Assembly (NCBI RefSeq): GCF_900116375.1
Contig: NZ_UETB01000006.1
Coordinates: 124,001 to 188,000 of the forward strand
DNA length: 64,000 bases
Reading direction: 5' to 3'
Source: Georgenia satyanarayanai
Lineage (GTDB): Bacteria; Actinomycetota; Actinomycetes; Actinomycetales; Actinomycetaceae
Position numbers and translations under genes: made by a program. The notes under the pieces are model-generated. The model saw only the letters and a list, made by a program, of their open reading frames with translations, was not told the DNA's origin and ran no database searches. Positions 63,501 to 64,000 of this stretch are shown here, piece after piece. How positions within the stretch are numbered: the stretch's first letter is position 1; each line of letters starts with the position of its first letter.

Positions 63501-64000
63501 CGTCGCCGGGGTGGTCTCCTGGCTCGTCGTGGCACTGAGCCAGGGCGCGGTGCTCACGACCTGGGCCACGGTGCCGGGCGTCGTGGCCTCGAGGGCGACC
63601 TCGCGTTCCTGCACCTGACCGCCCTCGGTGGCCGGCACCTCCAGGGCCTCCGGTGCCCACGTGAGGGCGTTCGTGTCATTGACCGTGGTGAAGGCGGTGT
63701 GGACCACGTGGGTCGTGCCGTCGGCGGTGAGCACCTCGACGGTGACCGTGTGCTCGCCGTCGGGGACGAGGGTCGTGTCGAAGGGTGCGGCGGCGTGGGT
63801 GACGGAGCCGGGGGCGAGGTCGAAGGGCGCTGTCGAGTCGGTGCGGAGCGGTGCCCCGGTGCGGTCGGGGTCGTCGACCCACCACGAGGTCGACGACACA
63901 CCCTCGGTCTGGGCGAGGAAGGCGTAGATGTCACCGCTGACCGTACGGCCGGCGAGCGCCTCGGGGGAGCGCCGTTTCGCATCGACTCCCGTCACCACGT
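60564..64000 (-). CDS. Large secreted beta-propeller/Kelch protein, N-terminus outside window
   Basis: At least 1144 residues are visible; the frame is open to the right edge, so the start and any signal peptide lie beyond it. In order (visible numbering): an Ig-like segment at ~30-105, a BACON-like domain at ~115-200 (APWLSATTSQETTPATVDVLV), and a concanavalin-like segment at ~230-470. A glucose/sorbosone-dehydrogenase-type propeller spans ~480-830 (PTSMAYGPDGKLYVQS; NALHFGGDGRLYIAQGG). About six Kelch repeats fill ~840-1140 (GDALYVVGGKG; DGVLYVFGGRT). It probably binds carbohydrate at the cell surface. It is 55 nt before the pyruvyl transferase and heads the operon as far as can be seen. 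Confidence 0.8.
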   Translation of the reverse strand, partial: VVTGVDAKRRSPEALAGRTVSGDIYAFLAQTEGVSSTSWWVDDPDRTGAPLRTDSTAPFDLAPGSVTHAAAPFDTTLVPDGEHTVTVEVLTADGTTHVVHTAFTTVNDTNALTWAPEALEVPATEGGQVQEREVALEATTPGTVAQVVSTAPWLSATTSQETTPATVDVLVNPAGLSAGVWHGELVATSAGAFTAVLPVTLVVGEPGGCAPVSCELIKVDTPYNLGFRYEAKGIIDVDGVGTGFTTLLPRPDGTEYLRDRLEVDLGEGTLDITGTPGSVKENTLDNALGVGFDGPTATTVLTATIAGPPATTRKYEQAGIWFGYDQNHVDRVALVSTPQGWRVEHVLEVDGTEVSRRNSPYLTIPSDVPVELSIRVDPGTRQATGYYRVGDGGQSALRSFDVPGEFFSFDAAGIDPLIGTRSFGGVFASSRSAAEHTEFRFSQFSVTGEHDPADVADYPFDRYSVPVPFPTSMAYGPDGKLYVQSMFGKIYILSFAPDGTVSDTQVVSTLGARLALGLAVDPASTPSNVIVWAGHSSPSADDGEADSSIVSRLSGPGLSYRSDVITGLPRSIANHGTNALHFGGDGRLYIAQGGNTGAGAPNTANTEFGDRAEQPLSAALLVADVKVPGFDGDCADLSDIYQSGDCDVAVFASGLRNTYDFVEHSNGHVYGPNNGLGVVGSYPPTAQAPCTGMGDTRPWTQGGHNPGNQNDVLNLIEEGRYYGHPNPSRGECVFTDGSYQDTEPLPTYTPPIGDLGANRSANGIIEFSGGAFCGALDHHLLITNYSVGDDITAVTLSADGRSVVRTQSIVGGFTDPLPIAQAPDGRIVVGEFAGSGGRITFLTPRDIGCWAEEAPLPVEVLDAGGVAIGDALYVVGGKGAAGHSTRAYRYDAPEGTWTRVADLPGPGVENPAVTTDGTHLLVVGGSTAPFSGAVATAWSYDPATDTWSPLPSMPTARGGATAQVVDGQVYVAGGMTADGGSTAVVERLDLASGTWHAAPPLTTARDNPGSAVVDGVLYVFGGRTRLSNGQTPMGTLGSMEALHPASGGGWVPRSSMPTARRTMATGVIDGRIVAVGGEARPDGLPFDATEVYDPATDEWTTARRVPTARHGAAAGVIDGHLHVVAGAQFAGAAASALHEVLTLP

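Overview
The window is high-GC actinobacterial DNA. Gene order, the zinc-type S14, leaderless GTG starts and the absence of mycolic-acid genes point to the Actinomycetia, probably Micrococcales; this placement is inference. Most of the window (about 14.5-44 kb) is the conserved transcription/translation superoperon: tRNA-Trp, secE, nusG, rplKA, rplJL, rpoBC, rpsL, rpsG, fusA, tuf, then the S10 and spc ribosomal-protein operons, ending in secY, adk and map.

Left arm (1-14.4 kb). The end of a polyprenyl diphosphate synthase gene is followed by fprA and htpX, yajQ on the other strand, three single tRNAs (Tyr, Thr, Met), rpmG with a hadA/hadB-like dehydratase pair, an MFS exporter, murB, an adenosine deaminase and an APH-type kinase. 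Next comes a compact module: two paralogous, secreted Ala/Pro/Ser-rich proteins facing an OmpR-type response regulator and its sensor kinase. All three promoter regions of this module carry the same direct-repeat element at 11-bp spacing, so it looks like a small self-contained regulon. aspC lies between this module and secE.

Core (14.5-44 kb). Ribosomal-protein genes are tightly packed, with many TGATG or GTGA overlaps. Promoters with an 18-bp spacer lie before the single tRNAs, tRNA-Trp/secE, rplJ, rpoB, rpsL and rpsJ. An L10-type attenuator leader precedes rplJL. The leaders of the str and S10 operons share a nearly identical 21-nt element. Hairpin terminators follow rplA, rplL, rpoC and tuf.

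Right arm (44-64 kb). After map the usual infA-rpmJ-rpsM-rpsK-rpsD-rpoA-rplQ block is missing. In its place are two tandem MalT-like LuxR regulators and a cell-surface glycan region: an Alg14-Alg13 fused glycosyltransferase, a secreted beta-helix protein, a Wzx-like flippase with an Asp/Glu racemase and an asparagine-synthetase-like enzyme (+ strand), and on the - strand a large secreted beta-propeller/Kelch protein, a polysaccharide pyruvyl transferase, an FrhB-like iron-sulfur protein and two GT2 glycosyltransferases. Together these suggest an exported, pyruvylated and possibly amino-acid-decorated polysaccharide.

The best candidates for something undescribed are the two-component/secreted-paralogue regulon (9.66-13.14 kb) and the racemase plus synthetase-like pair beside the flippase (52-56.2 kb).
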